Source: Orientallactaga sibirica (lineage: Eukaryota > Chordata > Mammalia > Rodentia > Dipodidae). From it: 64,000 nucleotides of DNA. A program made the translations under genes and the position numbers. This document shows positions 22,836 through 34,802 of this stretch, one piece after another (position 1 is the stretch's first letter; each line of letters starts with the position of its first letter). Location of the stretch: positions 8,673,501 to 8,737,500 of the forward strand of contig JAEOAD010000015.1 of the NCBI GenBank assembly GCA_036365145.1. The letters are read 5' to 3'. The notes below the pieces were generated by a model. The model did no database searches, was not told the DNA's origin, and was given only the letters and a program-made list of their open reading frames with translations.

Positions 22836-23289
22836 AAAGAAAGAAAATGAGATGCATATATGCAATGGAATATTATTAAACTTGAAAGAAAAATTGTGAA
22901 ACTTTCAGAAAAATAGTTGGGAATGAAAAGATAATACTAAGTAAAATAATCCAGTACCATGGAGACAAAAGTCATGTTTTCTGTTATATGTGGAACTTAA
23001 CTATGAATATTTATGTGTATGTAAATAAGGGAAGTGAGAAAGGGTATAGGCTATGAAGCTAGATAGGCGATTATAAGAAGGGAAGAGGTGTGGAGAAAGG
23101 ATGAAGGATGAATGTCACACATGTGACATGCAAATGGAAGAGACTGTGAAGGGGGCCACTAAAAGGAGGAGGGGAATAAGAGAAGGAAAACAAAGAAAAA
23201 TATATGAAAAATGCCATAATAAAACCTAATTCTCTATATATCTATGCTAAAAAATTTAAAGTAAAGAAAAAGGAATAGCACCCATAGTA

Positions 23290-23959
23290 AACTTGGCACC
23301 CTGTGTGCCATTCCCTGTTGTGGCTGAGGGCCCATATACAAAGGCAGTGGCCATGCATGGTGCAGTGAAGGAGGTGATGACTACTGTGGGATTTTGAGGG
23401 TCCTTACTACTCCCAGGGGTCTTTGGCCACCAATGTCCCTGGCGCAGGAGGAGCTGGGGGAAGCAGGGTCTTGGAGTGTGTGAGTGCAATGGGCAATGAA
23501 CCATCCTGGAGACCATCTGATGGACAGCATTCATTTATTCAAAAGGGGAGTGGGTTTATAAACACTTGAGAAAGGTTGAGAAGGAATACAAAGATCAAAA
23601 GGTGATTGGATACATAGGTTTATGAGTTGCTATCTAATTAGCTCGTGCTGGAAGGCAGAACTTGTGAGGGAAAAGTTGCAAGGGAGATAACAGAAGTGGT
23701 GGGAAAAGCTACATGACTTCAGCCACATATCATATGGCTGCAGCTACAGGGAAACTGTTTACTACCATATAAGGGTCTCTTGGGTAGCTAGCCACAAGGT
23801 CAGGAACTGTGCAGTGGGGCATAACCTTAGGCTATGGAATACTCAGGTGATCTGGGATGGGGAGGGCCTAGAAGCCCATTTCCTCTGAGTAAAGATGAGG
23901 CACACCACAACCTCACTAGAAGGGAGGGCCAGCTCTGGGGCCAGAGTAGGTTCCTGACA
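23290..23959 (-). mobile_element. ERV LTR, antisense, class not assigned
   Basis: On the minus strand it begins TGTCAGGAACCTACTCTGG (plus-strand end at 23959), has a TATA-like cttatatggt complement near 23768, and an AATAAATGAATGC polyadenylation region near 23530. It then runs through a GC-richer U5-like part. This U3-R-U5 layout and the base composition, unlike the flanks, indicate a retroviral LTR. The second boundary near 23290 and any TSD are uncertain. No coding sequence is present. Confidence 0.5.
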
Positions 23960-25527
23960 ATAAGGCTGGCTGCAATCTGCAGAGCCCAAGGTCCCTGACC
24001 ATGTCCAACAGCCCAGGCCAGCTTCCTCACGGTTCCAGCTCATGTTTAGCAATGCCTGAAAGGATTTGTTTTGAGGCTCTGTTAGTATGGGAATGTACAT
24101 TATTCTATCTAGAATATACATTTATTTGATGCAGATTTGGGGGCTTTAAAATCAAATAAAAATATAATGGCTTTTCTGTTGACCCACCCATTTCTAGTAC
24201 TACTACTCCTCACAGCTGGTTATATTTGATGCCTCAGATTTTTGTTTCCTGTTATACAATTTACATACATTAATCTATGCAAATTAATATGTATTCATAT
24301 AATTCATATATTACATATAATTATAATTGTTTTACATTTAATATGTATTTAATATACATTACATAATTAGGACTTTCCATTTACAAATATGATAAACTCA
24401 TAAAGTAAAATAAGGTTTTGTTATGATTTTGTAGACAGCTAATATTTTATGACACATTTCATATATTTAAAGACAATGTAATTACTGAGTTTAGACTGAT
24501 GAAGATGATCTTCAAGTCACCAGAAGATACCTTCAGTGCTTAAAGAAGGTACAACCTAGACTTGCAACAATCCAAACCATGGAGTGCAGTTAAACAGAGG
24601 CATACTTAGGCTTAATTTAATAAAGAGATTAAATATCTATGGCAACTAACCAGAATTGTATCTCAGGCCCTTAGACATATGGATCAGGGAGAGAGTAGAT
24701 GGCAATCTTGCAAAGATGTCATGGATGATTATGTCTGTCAGCTAGTGTGACAAAGTTAATGACCATTAAACTTAGTAAACAATAAGCTTGCATTAATCTC
24801 AAAGAGATTTAATAAAACAAATTTAATTTTCTAAACATTGCTTTGTGATTCTAGGACCCATAAATACATTTTATATTTCTTGAATCGACATATGGATCTT
24901 GTGGAGTGTAAATAACATCTAGGACACTTATGACCAAAAAATAGCATCTCAAATCTGATATGGATGTCCCTTCCAATTCAGTATACACAAATATATGCAC
25001 ATTTTTTCATCAAACAAATTTTCATAGGACAAATCTAACAGGAATCTTAAGGGAATGAATTCATGTCGATAAGTTGTTTTTTCTGATAGTCTATGATGTG
25101 TTTTGCCATTGAATAATCTTCAGAGTCATTCAGAAAATGGAAAAAATCTTAAATAAGGGCATGGAGGTTTATCCTTTAACATGAATGTTAGGAAATAACA
25201 GTGGGCAATAAAAATAATATAGTGATATATGAAAAAATGTTATCTATCCTAACTTTGTCACCTCCTAGCACAAGATTCATTAGTTTCTATATCACTTTTG
25301 CTATTGAGTACCTTTATAGAAATGCATGCAATGGAATGGAAATATACCTGCATCTTATTATACAAGTTTCCTAAATATAAATAATGCAGGAGGCCTGTTC
25401 TTGGTAAAAAGATGTTGTGTTAGAAAAAGAAAACTGTAAACAGATTTCTCGTGATAGGTATTGCATGTGTTCCAGACAGCATCAAGCTTTAATGTTTGTG
25501 CAGGAGTAAAAGTGGATATGTGTGCAG

Positions 25528-25528
<1 letters not shown>
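23960..25528. other. Unique AT-rich stretch, no gene seen
   Basis: The first 160 bases are still GC-richer and may be flank or LTR remnant. 24250-24500 is very AT-rich. No supported feature. Confidence 0.5.

Positions 25529-25529
<1 letters not shown>

Positions 25530-25569
<40 letters not shown>
25530..25569. repeat. (CA)n microsatellite
   Basis: About 20 pure units. Three overlapping frames merely translate the repeat. Confidence 0.97.
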
Positions 25570-25571
<2 letters not shown>

Positions 25572-27479
25572 CACTGGATTTGGTTTTGGTTTCTCTTTTC
25601 CATTCCTCAGCCAATCTCTACAGAATCTATAATGTAAGTGGTCTTTGTTCATGGTATTGTATACAAGGCTTCCCTGAAAATTAATAAGGATGTCTCCAAC
25701 TTGCAGCCTGATTTGCATACTTCTCTCCTACCAGTTAGCTTTTGATTTTCCACTGTATCTCTTTATCTGCAGGCTATAGCTGAATGGTTCCTCAGCCAAA
25801 TCTCAAATCAACTTTTCATATGGGTCCCATAAGACTTTTTTCCTCCTTTAATTCTGGACCTTGTATTTTGGGCATTTACTGCTAAAAGGCTCCTTTGATT
25901 ATTTTATATTTCCTTTTATTTAAGAGATAAAATGTGTGTCAATTTAATTTGATAAGACATTGCTAAAGGGTTAATGGAAACAGAATTTTATAATGATAAT
26001 TAGAATTATAACCAAGAGCTTTCTAGGAAAGTTAAAGTGAAACTAACTCTTTAAGAGTAATATATTAAGCTAAGATATAATTTAGTAGAATGTTGAATTG
26101 ATACATATCTTTTTTTCCTTACTACTGGGATTCTTTCTGAGAAAAACTCCATGAGAAGTGCACTTAGCTTAGCAGCTTCTCCGTGGGTTCTTTCTCTCTC
26201 TCTCTGACTCTCTTTCTCTCTAAGAAGGCTCCACCATATATAATTCATTAATAATGTTTATAACACTATTATTTCTTAATTTGTGATTTTAAGATTGAGA
26301 TTAGTCATTCCTTTTAAGTTAAAAGGTGACATGATTTTATCATTTCCACTGGAGATATTTAGTTCTTATAAATCTCATGTTCCTTTATATATTCCAAGAT
26401 TTTAAACAACCATTATTTTCATAAAACCTCATCTGTTTGTAGCTGCAAAGATCTTAGTGCTTAGACAATATGCACATGCTTCCTTTCTAACTAATCCGTG
26501 GGTTCTGATCTAGTGTAAACAAGAAGACAAGTAATATTTTGGCTCTTACACTAAATACTACTTTGACATACTAAAGAAATAGGAACATTTTTTAGAAGGC
26601 CACAAACAAAATCTTGAATTGCTTTAAATGGTATATTGGAAATTTGCCTCTTACAACTTCTACTGACTATTTTCCATTGGAGAAGCATAGTAAAGGGAGC
26701 ATGGATGCCTTTGGCTGTAGAAGTGCCTTGTGCAAGCAACTTGTAACAAAGGATAGTTACTTTCCTTGCAAAATTTGCACATTTGGACTGCCCAGGTAAA
26801 TTATTATCTCTGTAATGGGTGTGAATGCCTGAACAAAAGTAACAGTTAAGCAATTATTCACTCTTCATCTATGTAATTTATACTTTACTGCCTCAAAAAA
26901 TATGTTAGTTTGCCATTGGAAGTAGTATCTATGTTTGATTTGCAAGATACCATTTGAGTGATCAGGAGATAAAGGCATCTGTACCTCTCCACTGATGAGA
27001 TATCTCAGGGTAACACTTGGGACTAGATGCACACTTAGCTTATTCTCAAGTCATTCTACTCTTCCTACTTAGTTCCTGGTATTATTTTGGAATGAATTGT
27101 CTTTGTTTTAGAAAATATATGCAATTAATTAGTACATAGATTAGTATACAGAAAAGGATTAAGGAGGTCGTAGGGTCAGATAAGCTCACTGTGATAAACT
27201 AGTAGGCTTTCTCAGACAAAAAGGAGAGAATCTCAAGAGACATCTTAAGGTGTGAGTCAGAGGGTTCGTTCCATGAATATAATGGGTCTCGGGCCAGTAG
27301 AATAAGCTAGACACTGGGGTTTATCCATAAAACACTTCATCTGAAAGATGTCTGGATTTTTTTTGTTGACTCCCTCTTATATAGGAAGGTTTGTCCCATT
27401 TAGCACACTGATTTTAGAATTTTTCTAAGTAGTTATAATACCCTTTGTACACCCAAGTAGTGTAGTGTTGTAGTTACTT
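25570..27479. other. Unique stretch, no gene seen
   Basis: A short CT-rich tract lies at about 26190-26222. A 100-codon minus-strand frame at 26551-26853 has no recognisable domain, and the opposite strand is also open over part of it. Confidence 0.5.
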
Positions 27480-27803
27480 TGTGGTTACTGGGTTAAAGCA
27501 CACAGCCAAAAGCAGCTGATGTGGAAAGGTTTTTATTTTAGCTTACAGTCTTGAGGAGAAGCTTTGTGATGACAAGGGAAAGCATGCCAAGAGCAGAGGC
27601 TGGGCATTGCCTTTGCCACAGTAGGTAGAAAATACCAAGAGAATGAGCTGATCTCTGGCAAGGAGGAGCTGACTATCACATCCCTCAAACCACCCCAGTA
27701 ATATATCTCCTCCAGCAAGGCACTACTTCCACAATTACCATTATCTGGGGACCAAATTCAGAACACATGAGTTTATGGGGGACATATGATTCAAACCACT
27801 ACA
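27480..27803 (-). mobile_element. MaLR-like solo LTR
   Basis: On the minus strand it starts TGTAGTGGTTTGAATC and ends with a tttaacccagtaaccaca end. It carries a polyadenylation region (complement of ttttattttagcttac) and follows the same block order as the LTRs at 38.8 and 40.3 kb. Confidence 0.75.
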
Positions 27804-28199
27804 CTTAGTAAATCCAATATCTACACAGAAATGTACATATAGTATTGTGGTAAATTAAACATCAGGACTTTGTCAAACTACAGTGTACCTGACATATTTT
27901 CTTCATGTTCTGAAAGTGTGCTAGGAAAGGGCAATATCTTATTGAAGTTGTATAAAAGTTCAAGGTGGCTGTCTAATACTACTAATAACCCCATATAAGA
28001 TGAATTCAGGAGTAAAATGTATGTAGTCCAAGAACACAGCTCATATACTCAAGGAAGACAAGTTATTCTTGCTAGGGGTAAGCTCTGCTAATTTTGTTAA
28101 ATGTCTTTTACAGGTATGGCAAGCTCTTATTATGGCCTTGTACTATGAAATATCAGATTATTGATACCCCAATACTATGTTGTTCTGAGATGGTTTTTT
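27804..28199. other. Unique stretch
   Basis: No supported feature. Confidence 0.5.
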
Positions 28200-28561
28200 A
28201 CAATATATTACAAATTGGTCTTATTCCCATCAGGTTATATTCTTATGGCCCTTCCCCTCCAGTACCATTTCACTGAGGGCACTCCTCAGTGGGGTTACTT
28301 TGTAGGCAATCATTATAGGTTCAGTAATATGCTAGTCAGTCCCTGGGGGTGGAAGTGGACAATGCTTCACAGTACACCTTCCCACCCTATGGCTCTTACA
28401 TTTGTTCTTCCCCCCTCATCTCCAATGTTCCCTAAGTCTTGGAGGCTGCATTGGAAGTCTCCTTTAGTTTTGAGCTCTCAGGAGCCTCTGATTTTGTTTT
28501 GTTGAATTTTGAGTATCTTCAGTGTCTGGTTCCATCTCTGTGGAGGAGGTTGTGAGTCCTT
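28200..28561 (-). mobile_element. L1 3' UTR-like fragment
   Basis: Same block order as 12085-12400 (caccttcccaccctatggct, and a cttggaggctgcattgg block). It is interrupted on its right side by a SINE. Confidence 0.55.
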
Positions 28562-28571
28562 GGAAGGGTTT

Positions 28572-28784
28572 ATTTTTTTAATGCTTTTAAAATATATTTT
28601 TTATTTATTTGAGAGAGAGAAAGAGAGAAACAATGGGCTCACTAGGGCATCCAGCCACTGCAAACGAACTCCAAATGCATGTTCCTCCTTGTGCATCTGG
28701 CTTACTTGGGTCCTGAAGAGTTGAACCAGGGTCCTCTGGCTTTGCAGGCAAACACCTCAACCACTAAGCCATCTCTCCAGCCCC
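28572..28784 (-). mobile_element. B2-like SINE, short form
   Basis: A full antisense element from TTTATTTATTTGAGAGAG to ctaagccatctctccagccc. ggaagggttt at 28562-28571 and 28787-28796 is the target-site duplication. Confidence 0.92.
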
Positions 28785-28844
28785 TGGGAAGGGTTTTTAT
28801 CTTCATATTTTACTTTAATTTTTCTTTTCTTCTAAATTATTCAA

Positions 28845-29074
28845 AATTTTATTTTATTTTAGAGAGAGACAGAGGCAGAAGGAGAGAACTGGCACACCAG
28901 GGCCTCGGTCACTGAAATCAAACTCCAGATGCTTGTGCCACCTAGTGGGCATGTGTGACCTTGCGCTTGCCTCATCTTTGTGCATCTGGATTATGTGGGA
29001 TCTGGAGAGTTTAACATGGGTCTTTAGGCTTTGGAGCCATGTGTCTTAGCTGCTAAGCCATCTCTCCAGCCCTA
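28845..29074 (-). mobile_element. B2-like SINE, variant with CTAGTGGGC body
   Basis: Antisense element with GA-rich tail side, caccagggcctcggtcactg, a longer body containing gtgccacctagtgggcatg and gaccttgcgcttgcc, then taagccatctctccagccc. The extra segment marks a variant also found at 50.6 and 56.5 kb. Confidence 0.9.
28935..28948 (-). promoter_or_regulatory. CTCF-core-like motif within SINE
   Basis: GTGCCACCTAGTGG is the reverse complement of CCACTAGGTGGCAC, a very good match to the CTCF core CCASYAGRKGGCR. Occupancy is not known. Confidence 0.45.
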
Positions 29075-29882
29075 TTTTACTTTTTCATTTCAGATATCAG
29101 ACATGCTAATGATATTCCTGATCATAGACAATTCTTCCTTTCCAAGTATTCTATGTGTTATAATCATAAATCAATGAGAAGATAAGTAACAGACAGAAAT
29201 AAAGATAAAAAATTGTATGTTAGTCCTGAACAGATGCTTATTAATGATAAGCAGATCATGTGTATCAATTTAAACTTCTCTCCTTCCTCTAGGTAGGCCT
29301 CTTTTTGAGTGCTTTTTGAGTGCTCCTATGTTGTCTTAAATCTCAGTGCACCATGTCCATCCATTTCCTTACTGATCTCTACTGTTAAACCATGTGTCTC
29401 TAAGTCATTGGATTGTTCATGTTTTCACAATTATTATCTTATTTATCAATAGAGCTTGTTAAATGTATTTAGTTCTACAAATGAATAGAACATTAACATA
29501 ACATCTTTGTTTTTCTTTGAGATGAGAAATATCAAATCAACAATTTTGCTTTCCTACTGTTTTATGCCTAATTTCTGTCTATCTATAAACCTACCTCTAC
29601 ATCATCATTTAATCTAGGGTTTGCAACTGGATGGTGAACATTGGAATCTATGTGATCACATGCCTAGTGCCCAAACAGTAATTCAATCACTTGTTTATTC
29701 ATTAATTTATTTATTATTTTATTTGTGCAATCATGGAATATTTTATTTTAATTATATTTTTTGAAACAGCAACTAATATTGAAAGCCAACTTAGTCTTCT
29801 AGCTTCTTGACACATCATTATATACTGTGTATACAACTACCTTTATCTTTGTGAGATATGTTTATCTTTTTCTTCATTTATT
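29075..29882. other. Unique AT-rich stretch
   Basis: No supported feature. An ATTT-rich patch lies at about 29700-29760. Confidence 0.5.
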
Positions 29883-30230
29883 TGTATAGTTTCTGCTTGT
29901 GATGGCCCCCATAGCCTCCTGAGCTTGTGATTAAGCCTCATACTTGACTTCCAGCTGGTAGAGCCTTTGGGAGGTGGAGCTTTCTTGAGGAAGCATGTCA
30001 TTGGGGGGTGGGCCTTGATATTTTATATCCAACCTCACTTGCCAGTACTGGCTCTTGCTGATTTCTCTTATCTGATATGACAGTATATGATGACCTGGTG
30101 TCTTTTCTTATCAAGAATTTCTCACCATGATAAAACTTCTCCTTAAAACTATATGCTGAAATTAATCCTTTCCTTCCATAAACTGCTTTCTATTAGTTAT
30201 AATTCTTAGAAATGAGCAGGTGCCTGAGAC
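29883..30230 (+). mobile_element. MaLR-like solo LTR
   Basis: Starts tgtatagtttctgcttgtga, with gatggcccccatagcctcc and tttgggaggtggagctttc, a degraded polyadenylation region (aaattaatcctttccttcc), and an end near agaaatgagcaggtgcc. It parallels 52366-52703. Confidence 0.65.
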
Positions 30231-30907
30231 TGGTGGTTATTTTTATGGTCAACTTGTTTCACTAATGCCCACCTCTGGTTATGTCAACTTTTGTTTAACT
30301 AAGAAATGCCTAAAATATTATTAAAGCACTATTGTGAAGTGAAATATCTGTAACCATCAGCTAACTCATTCTTCCCTTCAGTTGTTATAGCAGGTATTTT
30401 GCTCATATCTATGCAAAAATAACTGATCCATACTTGATCTTGAAAGGTAAAGGGATAATGTCAGTTTTTGTCATCTTTTATCCTTTCAAAGGGTTGTTAT
30501 AAAGTACAAATAAACAACTAGATATACATAATTTTATAGACATTTTCTGCTTCAGAAATTTAGAAAAGTCTTTCTATCCTTGAGCATTAGGTAACACTGA
30601 ATAGAAATATCACATATTAAAGCAGTAGATATTTATGTGTAGTTCTCTTATCCTTACTAAAAATCTTTGTACATAGGAGATAATTTCTATACTTTATAGA
30701 ATGATGTCACTAGTGTTTTAATTCTTTGCATTTGAAGTCTTGGCATGTTGGCTGTTTTATTGTGAGCAATGGAATATTTTCATGTTACTGGCAATTTTTC
30801 ACAGAGGGGTCTATTTGGTCAATATTGGGATTTAGTTCTGTTCTCCCAGAAGTTATGTGAGTTCCTATAAAACCTTTTAAGCTCTAAGGAAGGGGGAAAT
30901 ACTTTAT
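30231..30907. other. Unique stretch
   Basis: No supported feature. Confidence 0.5.
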
Positions 30908-30912
30908 CCAAC

Positions 30913-31310
30913 TGTAGCAGACAGCTTCAGGTTTGCTGAGATGAACTTCCAGACCAGGCACAGTTATGGAGGAATGGATATTATTTATTGAAGCTCACAG
31001 ATCCAGGGGAAGTTCCATAATGGCAGAAGAAGTGGCCTGCTCTCACAAGGCCAGGCAAGAGAACAAGAAACCAACCAGCCACTACAGCACACAGAGCAAA
31101 AACTACAGCCAAAAGGTCACACAGCACACTTCAGGAACTCCTGCTAGGCACATTTGCATATCTTTACAATGGAATCTCAAACCATCACCACAGCTTAAGA
31201 CCAGGGGCCCCCAGTGACCTTGCCTCTAGCAAGGTGATTGCAGATGCAAACTATAACTAAAAAAAAAAAAACACTGAATATATTGGGGGACATATATTCA
31301 AACTACCACA
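30913..31310 (-). mobile_element. MaLR-like solo LTR with 5-bp TSD
   Basis: Plus-strand ends are tgtagcagacagcttcagg and aactaccaca, the same family as the 18.6-20.6 kb element but in antisense. CCAAC precedes it (30908-30912) and follows it (31311-31315), the 5-bp TSD expected for ERVL-MaLR. An A-run lies at 31260-31271. The 83-codon frame inside is not a gene. Confidence 0.88.
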
Positions 31311-31315
31311 CCAAC

Positions 31316-31776
31316 TATAGCCATTCTTTTAATAAACATGAAGCCAGGTGATCATCGAAGAAGGAAATAAATGACAGCTGGAGGCTGTTTGGCCTGAGAA
31401 AGGCTGTTGGTCATTGAGATTATTTCCTTGTATTCCAAAGAAACTAGGTTGTGATTTTACAAGCTACCAGTGAGCCTTAAAGTTTATTTTTTAGGAGCAA
31501 ATGGGTCTTTTGTTTGAAAAAGGCACTTCAATGGACATTTTTCTAAGAGGTTTGCTGTCTCTGGATGAAAAATAAAGCAATAGGAATAGTAGTGCTGTAT
31601 AGCAAAAGTGTAGAAATTAGGGGTTACACTCTGAAAAATTGAAATGTGGATTTGGGGAGAGAAGAGAGGTGATCTTGGGAGAAAAGATTAACAGATGGTA
31701 TGATGGGTTTAAAAGAAGTTGGCCACCAAAGCAGCTACTTTGATCAGGATCCCTATGTGAAGATTACTCCTCAGAT
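31316..31776. other. Unique stretch
   Basis: No supported feature. Confidence 0.5.
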
Positions 31777-32200
31777 GGCCCTCCTTTAGCTTTGGGATGA
31801 GGGATGGCTTACAGAGTGTGGGGACACCAGAGCAGCCACATCACTGAGAAGTCTTATCATATCCTGAATTATGACATTCCTATGGTAACTTCCAGAAGGT
31901 CCTTGTCCCTCTCTAGGAGTATGAGGTCACAGAGCATCACTTCAGTGGGACTCTGTCCAAATTACCACTGTGGATGCTCCTCCCTCAGTTGGGGTGAGGG
32001 CTTACTTACAGAGCAGGCAGAGTCCAAAGGAAACACCTACATAGAGCTCATTGTTCCTTGATCTTTTACCCTTTATATATTTGATCTCCTCCTGAGGCCA
32101 CACGATGCCGTGTATTGGTGTATTGTATACAACTGGCCCAGGGGTTGTTTGAGATGTCAGGTGTAGTTCTCATGACTCTCTCTGACACTTTTTCTCATGA
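31777..32200. repeat. Unclassified segment with spaced imperfect direct repeat
   Basis: The block at 31777-31817 (gggatgagggatggcttaca) resembles that at 31973-32013 (ggggtgagggcttacttaca), about 196 bp apart. The stretch is GC-richer than its flanks. It could be an unnamed LTR or L1 3' UTR with an internal duplication. The 85-codon frame at 31804-32061 has no known domain. Confidence 0.35.
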
Positions 32201-34802
32201 GTTGTCCTAGTTGGTTTTAATGAAAACTGCAATGGTTGTTTACTGCTGTCAATGCAGAGAAATTTTGCCATAACATTGTCTCATTGACATAACATATTTG
32301 GACATGAAACTGGATAAAGTACAGGATATCCTACAATGAAAGTACTTTGCAGAAAGTCTCAGAACTACATTTCATCTGATTTTTCCAAATCCCTCAGCAC
32401 TTTCAACACTGCTATTGTGGCTGAGGCTTCAAAAGTATGGCTTCTCTGGGGACTCTATCTGTTCCTCACAGGTAGACATTTTTAGTTCTACATTTTTTTA
32501 TCATAAAAATTTCTGTCAAAAATTATAAAAAGTCATATAAATGTCTCATTATTTCTATGAATGGAACCACTTTCATTGCAAGTTTTAGTTTGTGCTTTAC
32601 TGTATATTTCTGGGAATTAGGAGGATAACAGGTAACCCAATTTGTCTATTGTACATTTTTATTAGGTTTTAACACACTTTTGATTTGTTAATTTCTTTAA
32701 ACAAATGCATCTCATAAAAATTAGAAGGAAATATTACAACCATTGTGCTAGTTGATTAGCTCACCATTTCTAGTAACTTCTAATAGACATGTGTAATGGT
32801 AAGCTATTGATGAATTTATTTTCTGGAGAGGTCACCAATGTACTTGTTTCTATAAAAATTACCATTCACTTAGTGGTTTAAACCAATGCAAGTACATTAA
32901 CTTAGTATTCTAGAAGTCTGCAATGGATCAGCAAGGATACATTCTTTTTGGTAAAAAAAAAATCCCTTGTCCATTCCAGTGTCTCGTAACCCCATATAGT
33001 CCTTCCCTCCTTTTGCCAAGTCAGTTTCATGGCATCTTCAAGTCCTCATAATCCTGTGACATCTACTTTGGTCATAACGTTTGATCTTCCTCTATCTCAT
33101 CAGGATGCTTGTACTATATTATGCTTCCCAGGACATTAATGTTTCTATTTGGAATGTTCCTTTGTTCATGGAGGGTGCTACATTCACATATTCCCCAGAT
33201 CAGTATTAACAAATCTTCAGGGGACTACTATTTTCTCTACTTAATCATGTTCATGTGGATGTTAGGGCAATTATTAAGCATTGCAGTGAATGGAGAATCC
33301 TATTTAGATGTTAAATTATTAAACTCAAAAGAAAAACTGCTCCATGAAACAACTCCAATCCCAGTAAGATAGCTGACCTCGTGGAATGGTTATAGTTTTC
33401 CTAAGGGAAGTGACCACAGAAGATAAGGAAACCATTCAGTCTAAACTACTATGCTTTCTCTTATCTCTTCATAGAATATTTTCTCATATTCCTATTTCTT
33501 TTACTCATCCTTGAGATTATACATCTAATTAATGCCAAAACAGGCTTGTCAGATGGAGTTTTGCAGGCCTGATGATTATGGACATTTTGTACATTAGTAC
33601 CCCACAGAGTCTGGAGTTGCTCAGTGAGTAATTTTAGATGACTAATAACCTCATAATTGGATAAATAATTGATATGGTTCAATTATATGCTACTTTTCAA
33701 CTTTATTAATATTCATACTTGAGCTCTAGATGCCTTTTTGCCCTTTACCTGCCTTGGAGAAAACAAAATCCACTGTGGGTTTTGCAGAATGTGCTGTAGA
33801 ACCCTTGCCAGAGCCCAGGATATGTAAATTAGCCATCTTGTTTCAAGGCAATAGCATCTGTTGTCTTTAAATATTAACAGGATGGCCAGGGTTTAATGTA
33901 ATAGAGTAGAACCAACTGAGTCAGTTTGGTTTTCATGGTATTACTTCAATTTATTATCCAAGGACTTTCAGCCAATTTTAGTGTATTGTTCACAGGTGGT
34001 AAGTAATGTCTTGGTATTAGTTGTTTGTTTGTTTATCTGGACATTTATGCATGGCATATGTGTTATGTTCTTGATGGTTGACAACTGTTGATCTAGAGTG
34101 TCATTAATAAAGTATGGTTAATAAATAGTTAAAATATTAGTTATAAAAATGAAAGTACTTAACAAATAGAAAGTAATTCTATGGTTATCTGTCAAAACAT
34201 TAATAAATTCTTTCATAAATAATTTATATAAATATAAAGTTATTTTAATAGGTAAAACATAATAGACAGAGTGATTTATAAAAAATTAGGTGTTTACATG
34301 AAGTACTAGACAAAATATAAATTTATTACATTAGATAATTTCTTCAAACTGAGCATATACTTACTTTAATCTTTTTATCAGTTTAAAATACCCATTGAAA
34401 ATTAGATTTGCATCTCTATCAAAGACACTGTCAATTTATTGTAACACTAGAAACTTTATGTTTTTATGTTGCAGTTTCATTTTCCTATAGTCTAGAACAG
34501 CTGAGAGATATGTTTCTTCCTTTCTGCTACCTTGCTTATCCTTCTTTTCTGGGTTGCTACTAAATGACCCAGAGGCCAGCATATCAGCTTTGTAGCCAAA
34601 CACTTTATAGTCAGCATTATTACTGCTGGTAAAAACTTAGTCATTTTCTCTATTACACTAACTTACTTAAAAGGTGGTACATTGTAGCCAATGTAATAAG
34701 GCAGGAAAATGGGAACACAAATCATTATTTGAATATAATAAAACTTCCTGAAAGACTGAAAATTGCTTTGAAACATAATGGACAGTATGAAAATTCATTT
34801 TA
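32201..34802. other. Long unique AT-rich stretch
   Basis: Only short frames, none with familiar features. No mobile element could be named. 34080-34340 is extremely AT-rich. Confidence 0.5.

Larger units (their letters stand above)
21976..23235 (+). pseudogene. L1 ORF2 3' end and 3' UTR, sense part of the same L1
   Basis: aatcagaatggctatcatca, then (after a SINE) gctggctaagatgtggga, ttctattcacaatagctagg and tgcaatggaatattattaaa are ORF2 C-terminal blocks in sense order. The element is interrupted by a SINE at 22066-22409 and by another L1 3' UTR at about 22616-22835. It then runs through a purine-rich 3' UTR (aggggaataagagaaggaaa) to an A-rich end. Confidence 0.8.

Noticed and set aside
23827..24121. 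Two minus-strand frames of 67 and 92 codons
   Set aside because: They overlap the LTR-like segment and its flank; no retroviral motif or known domain.
28161..28505. 114-codon plus-strand frame
   Set aside because: Lies over an antisense L1 3' UTR-like fragment; no family match.
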